Shown here one piece after another: positions 19,631-30,476 of a stretch of DNA of 64,000 nucleotides (its first letter is position 1; every line of letters starts with the position of its first letter). The translations under genes and the position numbers were made by a program. The notes beneath the pieces are model-generated. The model made no database searches. It was not told where the DNA came from and saw only the letters and a program-made list of their open reading frames with translations. Source of the stretch: Mastigias papua (Eukaryota; Cnidaria; Scyphozoa; Rhizostomeae; Mastigiidae); NCBI GenBank assembly GCA_964019165.1, contig OZ025286.1, positions 10,224,688 through 10,288,687 of the forward strand, given 5' to 3'.

Positions 19631-21040
19631 TCACTGATTTTCGAAATCGGTCATAGCCATTGCCGCTATTCTATTACGAGCATGTGTTTTAGCTTCTCTT
19701 GCAGGTCGCTGCTCTTTATGCTCTTGCTGCTTTTTAATTTCATCCGATTCCTGGCTATGTATTTCTAGATCCTTTATAGCTTGAATAGGTCTTTCACAAA
19801 TGTAGCCATTACAATTCTTGATTTTGAAACCTCTTATAACACTGTCGCGGCCTTGAACAATGCCAACAATTCGTCCAAGCACCCACTTAGGTTTGATGGT
19901 CATACTGTCCGTTAGCATTACTACTGATCCAATCTTCGGCAGTACTTCTTTGGAACCGATAACCTTCTGATGTCTCTCCTCTAATGCACGAAGATACTCT
20001 GATAACCATCTTTTTCGCAATTGCTCCCTGCATGTCTTCAAGTATTTGGCACGTTTTGTGATTATTGCAATGTCATCTAGTTGATCTAGGTCTTCTTCTA
20101 GGAATTGTGCAGGCATCCCACGTAACAAAATGTTTGGTGTCAGAACAGGCTGATCAAACTCATCTCCTATGTAGCAAAGAGGTCTATTATTCATAAAGCA
20201 CTCAACATCAAGTAACACATCTTCAAGCTCATTGTACTTCAAGAGAGCCCGACCAATCGATTTCGAAAGGCTTGTTTTCATAACTCCCACCAACCTTTCA
20301 AAGAAGCCGCCCCACCAAGGGGCTCTAGAAAGGTTAAATCTCCAGTCGATTCTTTGTGTATTCATATACTTGAAAAGATGTTCTTCAGCTTTAATTTTCT
20401 TCAGCCAATTCGAAGTAGCATGAAAGGTCTTGGCGTTATCACTGACTAATAAATTTTGTGTACCACGTCGAGCCACAAATTCTTTTAAAGCATGTTGAAA
20501 CTCTTCAGCGGTTTGATCCTTGCAAAGTTTCAAGTGTACGGCCCGTGTAGCCGCGCAGGTAAATATTATTATGTATGCCTTCAAGGTTTCTCGGTTTTCT
20601 TCTTTAAAGAGAAATGGGCCTGCAAAGTCAACACCGGTTGCTGCAAAGGGTTCAGTTAGCCTTGTCCTGAAGGATGGCAAGATAGATGTTGCCGGTGGTA
20701 ACAGTTGTCTCTTCCGATATCTCTTGCAGAAATTGCATCGGTGAATAATTTTCTTGACTAAATTCCTCATCCTTGGAATCCAAAACCTTTGTCTAAGTTT
20801 GTTCATGGTTGATTGCACTCCCCTATGAAGGGTTGATACGTGATAATATTCCACAAGACGTTCCACAAATTTTCCTTGCTTTGGCAACAGTATTGGCTTA
20901 TAATTCTCTATGCGCCCGTTGACATGCCATATGCCATCCTCTTCCAATTGTTTCATTAAGTTGCTTTCCATTGAACCTTCAATTTCAGCCCTGTTGATTT
21001 CCGCTGTATTAAGGGCCCTTGCAACTTTCCTCCCTTGCAA
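19631..21040 (-). pseudogene. pol: BEL/Pao integrase and C-terminal region of pol
   Basis: 469 codons in one frame, shifted relative to the upstream RT frame. It contains the HHCC finger (H-x-STLH, CNFCKRY), then integrase core pieces: ATGVDFAGPF (first Asp), LLVSDNAKTF (second Asp), and APWWGGFFERLVG (Glu). This WWGGFFERLVG form is characteristic of Pao integrases. The C-terminal domain includes the usual GSVVMLTDS...KWVLGRI block and a charged tail. The region itself has no stop, but it cannot be made from the gag start because of the frameshift near 21040. Confidence 0.9.
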
Positions 21041-23331
21041 TTAGAAACGAATCTTATAATATATGCTATGATACGTAGAAGGGTATCGTGTTTGAAGCGT
21101 AGTAGCAAATTGTCCATGAAGGTATTGATCTCTGTATGTAGCACATCATTTTCATTTGAAGCAAATAATTTTGTACTAACTTTCTCAGATAAGCTTTCTG
21201 GTACTTCAACAGTTTCCGGTTGTTCTGGCCAATCATCGCAGTTTTTAAGCCAATAAGGACCTTTTAGCCAAAATTCTCCAAGTTTTGAAATTTGTACTCC
21301 TCTTGTCCCAAGGTCGCTGGGATTGTGCTCGGTAGGAACATAGTTTCAGTTGGCGCCTTTAAGCCCTTTTATTTTGTTAACCCTATTTCTAACAAATACA
21401 GACCAAGTCCCCTTGTTTTCCAGCCAGTGCAGGACAGTGGTGCTGTCTGTCCAGTAATGAGTAGAAATGATTCTTTCATTCATCAGAGCTTTTACAATGT
21501 TGTTTTGTAGCTTGGCAAGCATGTGGGCAGCAACAAGTTCAAGTCTCGGAATGCTTGTTTCGGAAGGTGCAATACGAGATTTTGCAGCAAGAAGATTTTG
21601 AGAAATTACCTTTTCTTCTTCATATTCTACAACATAAACTGCAGCACAAACGGCTACTTTACTTGCGTCAGCAAATCCATGTAACTCAAAATCACTTTTC
21701 TTGACTTGCACAACTGATCGAGGTACAGACAGCCTTGGATTTTTAATCAACGATTGAATCCAGCAATTCCAACGTTTTTCGATTTCCTTTGGTAACGCTT
21801 CATCCCATTTCAATTTTAGCTTGCATACCTGACCAAACAGGAGTTTGGCTGATATCATTATTGGGGATGTCCAGCCTAGTATATCGAAAACAGAGTTTAT
21901 GATTGAAACCCTTTTTCGCTTCGTTAGCTGTTTGTTGGCGTTCACGCACTCTGCAAAATTGATCTCTAATTTGTCTCCTTGCTTGTCCCATGATATGCCA
22001 AGTATCTTGGTTTTTCTATGTTTCTCCCCTAGCCTTTCACTCTCTTGTGCTTCTTCATTTGATTCAAATTCCTGCAAATTTGAGTGCCATTTGTGCAAAG
22101 TGAATCCGGCCTTTGCAAATATCTCTGTTGCTTCTCTTTTGAAGGTTTCAACCTCGTCAACATCCCTGCCTCCCCCTTGAATGTCATCTACATAGGTGTC
22201 TGCTATTAGTGCTGCTGAGGTTGCAGGGTATTCTTCACTGTGCTTTTCTAGGTGTTTTTGAAGCGTTGCCCCAAGAATGTATGGGCTTGAAGTAGCACCA
22301 AAAATCACTCGTGTAAATCTGTATTCTTTCACCTTTCTCTCGTCCAAATCGTTGTACCATAAGACCCTTTGTGCATCACGGTCCTTTTCATCAATTCATA
22401 TTTGGAGAAATGCTTTCTGTAGATCGCCAACTATTACATATGGGCGAAATCTGTTCCGCAACATTATGTCAAATAACTTTGGCTGTAATGAGGGACCTGT
22501 CTCTAGACACTTGTTCAGTGATGGTGTGCTTGCATTTGGACTGGCAGAACAATCAAAGACTATACGTAGCTTTGTTGATTTGGCCCCTTCTCTAATAACA
22601 GATTGATGTGGGATGTAATGCACTGTTTCCCCAGTTGGCTTCACTGGGACTGGTTCAAGGATTCCATTGTCAATTTGTTCTCTCATAACAGTGTGATATT
22701 GTTGCAATTTGTCAATTTTTATGAGTTTTTTAGTTACATAGCTCAAACGAGCTCTAGTTTGTTCTTTGTTGTCCAGTAAAGGTGCACAGTTTCTCTTCCA
22801 TGGCAGTCCTGTTTGATAGAACCCATTTTCGTCGTACATGATCTGATCTTTAAACTCTTCATGGGAAAACTCTTTGTTAGTGATGGGCTCTGTCAGCCCT
22901 AAGACATCTAAGGAGCACATTCGTTCAAACTCCTCTTGGCCAGTGCGAATTAGAAACTGCTTGTCTGTTGTTTCTGAGCAATTCTTCCCACCAAATAATG
23001 TCTAGCCCAACTTGGTGTACTCTGCAACAGGGTCTGTGCCTAAGTTGTTGCCAAATATTGGAGGCTCACTTGTCCTGATTCGCTGGTAGTCACCTACTCC
23101 CAAAATTACATGTATTGGAACATTTTTGCTTGAGGTTTCCGCGTCAGACAAATCTATTCTTCTCAATCTTGGAATTCTGTCCTTTATCGACTGGATATTT
23201 GGGTTTGGGAGGAAGGTAAGGATTTCCTTCTCTGCATTTATGCATTCTATTTCCAATGAGAAATCATTATCAACATTCGAGTGCAAGGTTATTTTGTAAA
23301 TTTCCACAATTTTCCTCATAGTTCCATACAT
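21041..23331 (-). pseudogene. pol: BEL/Pao protease-to-RNase H region with in-frame stops
   Basis: One frame interrupted by stops near 23000, 22394 and 21344. The RT domain shows RIVFDCSA, VGDLQKAFLQI and the catalytic TYVDD. RNase H_Pao follows with HGFADASKVAVCAAVY and HYWTDSTTVLHWL. The frame continues past 21144 until a shift near 21040 moves into the integrase frame. All landmarks are typical of the family. The stops are a mix of TGA and others, indicating decay rather than recoding. Confidence 0.88.
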
Positions 23332-23355
23332 TTGTTCGATGTTTCTTTGTTCACG

Positions 23356-24897
23356 TCAGATTGGTTTCAAGTTCAATTTTGTAATCACTTCAGTGCAAAT
23401 ATAGCTGCTGCTAGCACCAGTATCAATCATGATCCTCACTGGTTCGTTCTCAATAGTAGCAGTCAGTGATGGATGCAAAACTCCCGTTTGTCCTATTGTA
23501 TTGCTCATACCCTTCTCTGTGTTGGTTTCTTGGGAAAAGGTTGACCTTGGTTGTTGCTTACAAATTGAGGTGTGGTGCTTTTCACCACAGTTGAAGCACC
23601 CACGTGATCTGCATTCTGCACCCTGATGACCTATAGCGGTACAATTGAAACATGCTCTCTTTTTGCGCAGAATTTCTCTTCTAGCAGCAGTACTCAGAAC
23701 TTTCCTGCACTTTATGCTAGTGTGCTCTGTGCTGTCGCAATATGCGCATCCATGTTGAGGCTTGTTTACCATAAGTTTATCATTTGAGCTGTTCCTGCTG
23801 TCATGTCTTTGGCTACAGTATCTGTTTCTTCTAATGCTCACATCCCTGTCCTCCTCCCTATCCTTTATGGGGTTTCTGTCTGTGTATTTCCGTAAGCTTT
23901 CAACAAGATCTTCAAGAGACCAATTCTCCCAGTTGTCATCATTCTGGGCAAGTAATTCCTTTACAGGGCCCAATTTATCGGATAAGCTATACACTGCTGA
24001 TTGCGCAGAACTAATTTTCCCCATTGTTTTTAATGTCCTTACAACCCTAGAAAGTTTATTATAGAACTCGTGAATGCTCTTTAGTTGGTGAATGCTATTT
24101 ATTGGCTTTAGACTTTCCATTTCCTTAATCAAGGCCTTATGCACTTTGATGTCTTTTCCATATTTCTCGTTCAATATTCTTTTGGCCTCCTTATAGCCCT
24201 CTTCTGTATGAGGCAGTCCCAATATATCATCCCTAGGCGTACCTTGTACTAACTCCATCAAATAATTGAATTTACTTACTTCTGCAATCCCAGAATTGTC
24301 AACCTCCACTGTGAATTGGTTCCAAAATCGGAGCCAATCAACATAATCCCCTTTGAAGGGGGTTATAGTGTATTTCTGCAATTTAACGGCACATACCATA
24401 GAATTAGCTGCCGTCCCTTGTTGTTGGGGTACTCCTCTCTCGTTTAGCTGTTCTTGTATTTTAAGCTTTTTCTCCATCCACTCTTGTTCCAACTTCTGCT
24501 GTCTCAAAATTGCCTCTTCCTGCTCCTTGTGTTGTTTAATGCGTAATTGGGCGAGCTCTTCGTCAAATTTCCGTCGTGTTTGTATACTTGTTTCTGTTTC
24601 ATGATGTTTTGCAGCTTCTAAAACTCGTTTCATTGCGTTCCTCACCTTACAAAACTCCTCAATTTCCACGCGCTGTTGTTTTGACCATTCGCTTAATTTG
24701 TCGAACGACTTTTCCGCCTCTAGTAATTGCTCCATTGTTTCGTCTTTTTCCTTCAATAGCTTAGCAATTGATTCGTTTATTCGTTGTAGTTGAATTCCTA
24801 TGTCATCGATACTGTCCTTTTGCAGATCTTCCTTGGCTTCCTCTAGTTTCAGCCGTTCTAATCGTAATCTCTTTGCGTATTTCATTTCAGGTTCCAT
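23356..24897 (-). pseudogene. gag: BEL/Pao gag with zinc knuckles and protease start
   Basis: Start chosen at the Met of MEPEMKYAKRLRL. An upstream in-frame stretch reaches 24960 but overlaps the primer-binding site. Residues about 10-160 are a long charged coiled coil. DUF1759-like gag follows (LPHTEEGYKEAKRILNEKYG). Three Cys/His knuckles include CAYCDSTEHTSIKC and CFNCTAIGHQGAEC. The protease motif MIDTGASSSYI lies near the end. A TGA at 23356-23358 stops the frame, and the same frame continues beyond it. Confidence 0.85.
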
Positions 24898-24941
24898 TCT
24901 TGTAAGTGTAAACGAATGTAACTGGCCTAAAACCACGTTGT

Positions 24942-24965
24942 CCTGGCAGGGTCGCCACAAATCAG
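24942..24965 (-). other. BEL/Pao primer-binding site
   Basis: The minus strand reads TGGCGACCCTGCCAGGA shortly after the 5' LTR. TGG complements tRNA CCA. This type of sequence is usual in BEL/Pao elements. Confidence 0.7.
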
Positions 24966-25068
24966 TGTGGGAAATGTTGTTTGTAAATTAAGGCCCCTTT
25001 CCCGTTCACTGATTCGGAGAATCACACATAAATTGTAAGTTGTACAAACATAACAAAACATTCATTAA
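24966..25068 (-). repeat. BEL/Pao 5' LTR, truncated to 103 bp
   Basis: Identity with the 3' LTR is lost exactly after TTCATTAA at 25068. The U3 side of the LTR is missing. Confidence 0.85.
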
Positions 25069-28000
25069 CGGGGAAGTTCGGGAAAAAACTAAAATTTGAT
25101 ATGTTGTAGAGAATGTCGCAAAACCCGATGATCTGAAGTGTTTTTGCTCTTACTTGCGTACTTCCGCTGATATTCCCAGTTGTTTCTCGTCAAAATCCAC
25201 CTCGTGCTAGGCCGCCATCCTCACCTTTTCGCAAGACAGAAGTTGTTGTTGCACTGACGTCATCACGTGCAGAAAGACTCTGAATCACTACCTTTGACTA
25301 CGAAAGTTGGGATTATTATACCCACTTCTGTGACCTAAAAGCGGTCCAGTGGTATTGCAAAGGCACAAATACATCAAAACAGAGCTGCAAATATATCTTT
25401 TATTATTCTGGAAGTTGCCTATGCTTCTAATAGCGACTTTCAGACAGTCAAGAAATTCCAGCTGCGAACCTATGCAGCATCCACTTTTTTAAAATAATCG
25501 GCATACTCATAGAGGTCGTTAATTTCTCTGAATAATTTTTTTGCACATATTTCGACAACACAAAAATTTTTCCAGTCCAGTACTAAATCGCTCTGAAGAC
25601 TTTCTTACCAAGAAGTTTTTCGTTCCGATCTGTTGCACATAAGCATTGCTGGAAAGTAAAAAATCTCCGTGTACTTTTTAAATAATGGTAAACCTTAGTC
25701 AATGACCGAAACTGCTTCTGACGGGCAGCCGTTATAAAATATTCAGCATTTTATAAGCAGATAATCGAGTTTTAAATGCATATGAACCTATAGACTTTCT
25801 TGGGTCTCTAAAAATCCAATGCTGACCTTTCTTAACTTTTTGAACAACAGAATACTACTCCTAATAAACCACTTTAATTAAAAAAATTCGTATACATGCT
25901 CACGCATGCGCGACAAAAAAGTGATTTGATTCACTTCAATTGTCAACAGTAAACATTCATTTGACAGCATGGAAGAAGTACCAGAAAGATTAACAAGGTA
26001 ATCAAGTTATCATTGTATTTATAGTCAGCTACATTGCCTTAAATTCCGTGCAAAATTACTCTGTGCATGCATGTCGTCGAAAAATACCACACGACTCATT
26101 GTCAGTGCGACACCCTAAACCAGGGCCTTTTTTAACATACAAACTCAGCTACGGCGGATCGGATGTTAACAATCCGGGCGGATTTGCAGTTTAGGGTTCC
26201 AGCCAAATCGCCGTAAATTCTATACGAATTTACTCCTTACGATGCAGAGAGTCGAAACAGACGATAAAAAGTGGGGTACTACTTACCAATTACTTATTTA
26301 CTCTTATTTCTCCCTCGCTCAACAGTGAAATCCCTTTGTCCTTTAAGAAACTTCCGCCTGTTCTACAACTAACCCTAACCCTGACCGTTACCCTACAAAA
26401 AACCCTAACCAGTCGAAATTGCATGTAACCAACTCGATGCTGTTTATTTTCTCGTGGGGTTCATGGAGCGCAGGGTTAGGGACAGGCCTAGATTGTGTTT
26501 GTTTTAAATACTATGGTGTCTATACCGACGAAATATATGAAAGAATCGTCATTTCTACTGCGTGCGTGATCACACATTGTCGAGTCGTAAAGGGTTTGTA
26601 CGCAAAGCGTTCAATGTTTTCCATTTTAATTTCTCTCGCATACGCAATGCTTCAAATTTTATTGCATATTCTTGACGTACGCAGTGAGCACTTGCAAATG
26701 ATTCATAGTATATGCGAAAATTCTTTGCAACGGATTGTTGACATCCGCCATTACAACACTAGAGATTTCATCTCCATTTTTTTACGTCAAATACTTGACA
26801 ATTGACATTCTTTCAATATATCACATTTATCGGCTTTATTTCAAATTAGGCTTTTATTTCAAACTGGGCTAGCAGTGAATGACGCAGTATTGATATTTCC
26901 CTGTACTTAATCATGTGTCCTTAGCTTCCTTTCCTAGTATCATATCCCTTTTTGAGAGTTCCCCCTCCCCAGTAAAGATATGATAAAAACGTCTATGCCC
27001 TAACCCTTACCCTACCCCTAACCCTATGGGGCAAATGGGGTAGCAAATGAATGTACAGATGAAGAACTATCAAATGGTATATAATTTGTGGAGGTAGCCC
27101 CCTGTTATCACTTTGCGGTGCAAAACCATACCAGCCTCGACTGTAGAATATGACCTTTTCCAATGAGATATTGAGTGTGTACGAGCAAAAGGTCAGGTGT
27201 GCAAGTGTGCACTTGTTCTCAGGTGTGCACTTGCAGTGCCTGCTTGATTGTTAACTTAAGAAAGTATAACAAGTTTAGTAATTTTCTGTTGTTTCTCAAC
27301 AAACACAACAAAAGCTCTGTACTGAACAGCATGCACATCAGCGGAGCAATTTTTATTTCATTATTATCATTATGATAGTTGGAAAATATTCAAAGTAACC
27401 AAATAAACCATACCCTGTTGCCTTGAACACCCTACCACACCCATGTCTGGGTGTGCATTATCATTGTCAACAGAATCTCCATTTTTATGAGACATATGGC
27501 ATTAAATTCCAATCATAGAGATCTTTCTATTGGACTCTATTTCATGTACTTGCAAGAAAGTTCAGTTATGACTAGAGACTAGCTATCCAGGCAACAAAGG
27601 AACATGCAAAACATATCTAGGGAGCAAGTGTACATGACCAGATTAAAAAGGAACAAGGGAACTTCCACTTTTCTAGATGTCAGGGAAGTGCTTTCCTTGG
27701 ACCAATTGTCAAGGTATTTTATCAGTCAAATTTCAAAATGAAGGTTCTGTTGAAGTGCAATCAAAGCTACTGAGCTTCTCCATCAGCATAATGCAGACCT
27801 GTATGCTTTTGTGCATTCTTTACTTGATTTGCATCCGAGCAAGCCCCATACATGGTAAAAAGTTGAAACAATGATGTTTTGGGCAAATTGTATTCCAACA
27901 TATTATTCTGTAGCATCCAGATAAACCTGGGGCACTACCTCCAAGGATTTCTTGCCAAAGAAAAAACTACTTTGCACTGAAACAATTTTTGGAAAAGATA

Positions 28001-28242
28001 ATGCTTAGTGGGTGTGGTACTCAATTACCAAAATTGTTAACTCGAGTTGATTCTCATTGTCACAGCTCCTGAAAGTGGCTGCAGTTCACCCATGTATCAC
28101 ACCCACAGTTTCACTTCTTCCAAATAGTTACTCACTGTCAATATCACTAAACCTATATAAAGTTGGTTACATTTATATATAGCTTATAAAACTAATTAAT
28201 ACCAACTATCTAATTAAGATAACAACACAACTATATTAATAG
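25069..28242. other. 3.2 kb without recognisable gene
   Basis: No known domain was found in any frame. A small possible first exon lies at 25970-25999 (ATGGAAGAAGTACC, then AG-GTAATC). A dispersed repeat at about 26570-26760 is also seen at 18650-18728 plus 19166-19250. Complementary motifs (GGATGTTAACAATCC near 26160 and GGATTGTTGACATCC near 26740) hint at a terminal-inverted-repeat element of about 600 bp. Telomere-like motifs occur twice. Otherwise nothing is seen. Confidence 0.5.
26369..26412 (+). repeat. Interstitial CCCTAA-like repeats
   Basis: Several CCCTAACC units interspersed with CCCTGACC and CCGTTACC variants. A second short cluster lies at about 26998-27025. These are degenerate telomere-like repeats. 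Confidence 0.6.
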
Positions 28243-29425
28243 CAAATAAAACATGTACTGTTCATGCCATCCCAGCTATGTATTTTCTTTCTAAATATTT
28301 CAAGAGGAGACTGTGACAATTTTATCTCATCATCAATGGTATTCCATAGCAGACTCCCTCTAAAGGATTGGGCGTTCAGTCCATAGCATTGCAAACTTAT
28401 TGAAGGGAGTTTGCATAATTCCTTTTTGCGGAGATTATATTGAACATCTGTTTTTACAAAAAAATTCCCATATATACTCAGGGTGTAGGTGATTATGCGA
28501 TTTATTTACTTCAATCATCAATTTATGGAGGTTCTTAGTATGTGTTGTCTTTGTATTACCCCTTTCAAGAAGTTCCTCATATGTCTATTCATAGTCTCTA
28601 TATAGAATCCTCACTGCACGCTTGTGAGTTCTATCAATTTCATTATTCGCAGTTTTGCTACAAAATAGCCAGATCAATGGGCAATAAGAAAAGTTCAATA
28701 ATATGACTGGATTTAATAGTAACTTTGACTTATCATTTCCTAAATATGGTCTTAGTCTACCAAATGCATGCAATGTTTGGTTGGCCTTCTTACATATTCC
28801 ATGCACATGGGTGTCAAATTTAAGGGCATTATCAATGGTCACTCCCAGGAGTTTAACACATTTGCTTTGTGTAATCAGTTGTCCATTAATGTTAAGTCAT
28901 AGTTTATTTTGTCTTTTAAGTCCTAAGAACATTATTTGGAATTTTGATGGATTGGCTCTCATGCCATTAGCAGTATACCATTCCAATACTTCTTGTAGAT
29001 CTCTCTCCAATTTAACAATAACTGAGTCTATATTTGAATCACACAAGTAAATAGTTGTGTCGTCCGCAAATTTACATATTTCCGACTCCAGATTCCTATA
29101 AAATAGGTCATTTATAAAAGTGTGAAAAGCAAGGGGCAAGAACAGAGCCCTGTGGTATACCAATAGATATATATTTTGGCAAGGTATAAGTGGATCCTAT
29201 TTTGACTCTTTGAATTCGATTTGACAGGTAGCTATAAATTAGTCTTAGAGGTTTTCTATTGAATCCATATGCTTCTAATTTCACTATCAATAAATCGTGG
29301 GGTATGCAATCGTAAGCCTTAGATAGGTCCATTAGGATTGTTCCCACTATACCTGTCATGTGTAGATGTTTTTTCCATTGCTCTACTACTTGAAATAGAG
29401 CATGTTGTGTCCTATATCCCTGTTG
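28243..29425 (-). pseudogene. Non-LTR element B, RT C-terminal half
   Basis: Minus-strand fragments in order: 29425-29108 with GYRTQHAL, MDLSKAYDCI (motif A) and GIPQGSVLAP (motif B); 29163-28897 with KFADDTTIYL (catalytic F-ADD) and NPSKFQIM; 28842-28585 with CPLIWLFCS and a THKRAVRILY thumb/tail. Remnants continue to about 28243. Frameshifts separate all three. The right side is cut by the transposon at 29426, and the upstream part resumes at 34047. Jockey/CR1-like by motifs. Confidence 0.82.
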
Positions 29426-30330
29426 GGTCATTCCACATTAAAAGGGGACAGAATTTTTGAAAATGTAACCCACCAGCTCAGAATTGGCTAATTTTTGGTG
29501 AGGATGTAATTTTTCATGAAACAAATATAACCTGAAAATTTCAGCTCAATATATCAACCTGTTCCAAAATTAGATCCTATTGAAATTTGTGCCATTTTGG
29601 GCCAATTTTCGCCCGCTCGTTTATGCGCAGTTTTTGGACATTTTGTTGTGTTAATATTTGATGAAGTAAACAGAATTGTACCATGCAAGTTTCATATATG
29701 GGCAAATCAATGCTCAGGAACTCAAAAATGACATCAGAAATATGCTAAAACAACTAGAAGAGCACTTAAATGGGTGGTATCCAAGGACCACTAGTTTCCT
29801 TAGCAACGGAAGTGCCTCAAAACTTGGCACATTTTGATGGTGTAGCGAAAATGTGATATCCTCCAATTTTGTCATAGAGGTTTCTGAAGGTCTAAAGCTA
29901 TTCTCTACAAAAACTCACAATAGGTATATCTCCATATCTGGAGATATCTTGATTCAAAAACTCACATTTTGAGGAAGAGTTTGACAAAATTTTTGTTGGC
30001 TCATCAAGAGTTTTAGCAGTCAAAGCACCTGTGTTTTTAAGTTTGGAAACAAGTATATTCTATGTGGATGTCAAAATTCTTTAAAATAGTGAAGTAGGTT
30101 GTCGTATATAAATAAATAAATAAGTATATATAGTATATATGTATATATATATATATACTTCTGCTCAGTTGAAACTTGAAACTCACTTCAAGAGCTTTTA
30201 GAATTTCCTTTCCGAATATCCGCTTGGAGTGCTCTATATTGCGCATTCACCTTTTCTAAGGTAGTGATAATTGCCTACAAAGTTACGTATCATATATTGA
30301 ACAAGCGGAAAGTTTCATTGTGCCAATTGA
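29426..30330 (+). repeat. Left terminal inverted repeat (905 bp)
   Basis: Pairs with 33151-34046. It includes a TA-rich microsatellite (about 30100-30160) and a palindromic-looking TATCTCCATATCTGGAGATA (29931-29950). A short open frame in it (30037-30246, minus) recurs identically at 33235-33444 (plus) and is not considered a gene. Confidence 0.95.
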
Positions 30331-30476
30331 CTTCAATTTGCAATTCACCGATTTCCGGAAAACAAATTTGATCTGCAATAAAGCAGACGTTACAACGTAG
30401 GGGAGACGGATATTATATATGCGCACGGAAATGGTTTTGCTGACGACATTTAGAATCAGAGAGTCTTTAGTTGAAC

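Larger units (their letters stand above)
19295..25068 (-). mobile_element. BEL/Pao LTR retrotransposon, decayed, 5' LTR truncated
   Basis: The left (3') LTR is 19295-19588 (TGTGGG...TTCTTCA on the plus strand). The right (5') LTR matches only its first 103 bp (24966-25068) and then stops at unrelated sequence. A polypurine-type tract follows the 3' LTR and a primer-binding site adjoins the 5' LTR. The gene order gag-protease-RT-RNase H-integrase is typical of BEL/Pao. Four in-frame stops and one frameshift break the polyprotein. Confidence 0.92.

Noticed and set aside
30037..30246. 69-codon open frame, also found at 33235-33444
   Set aside because: Both are the same stretch of the long inverted repeats, dominated by a TA microsatellite. 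Identity reflects arm identity, not gene duplication.
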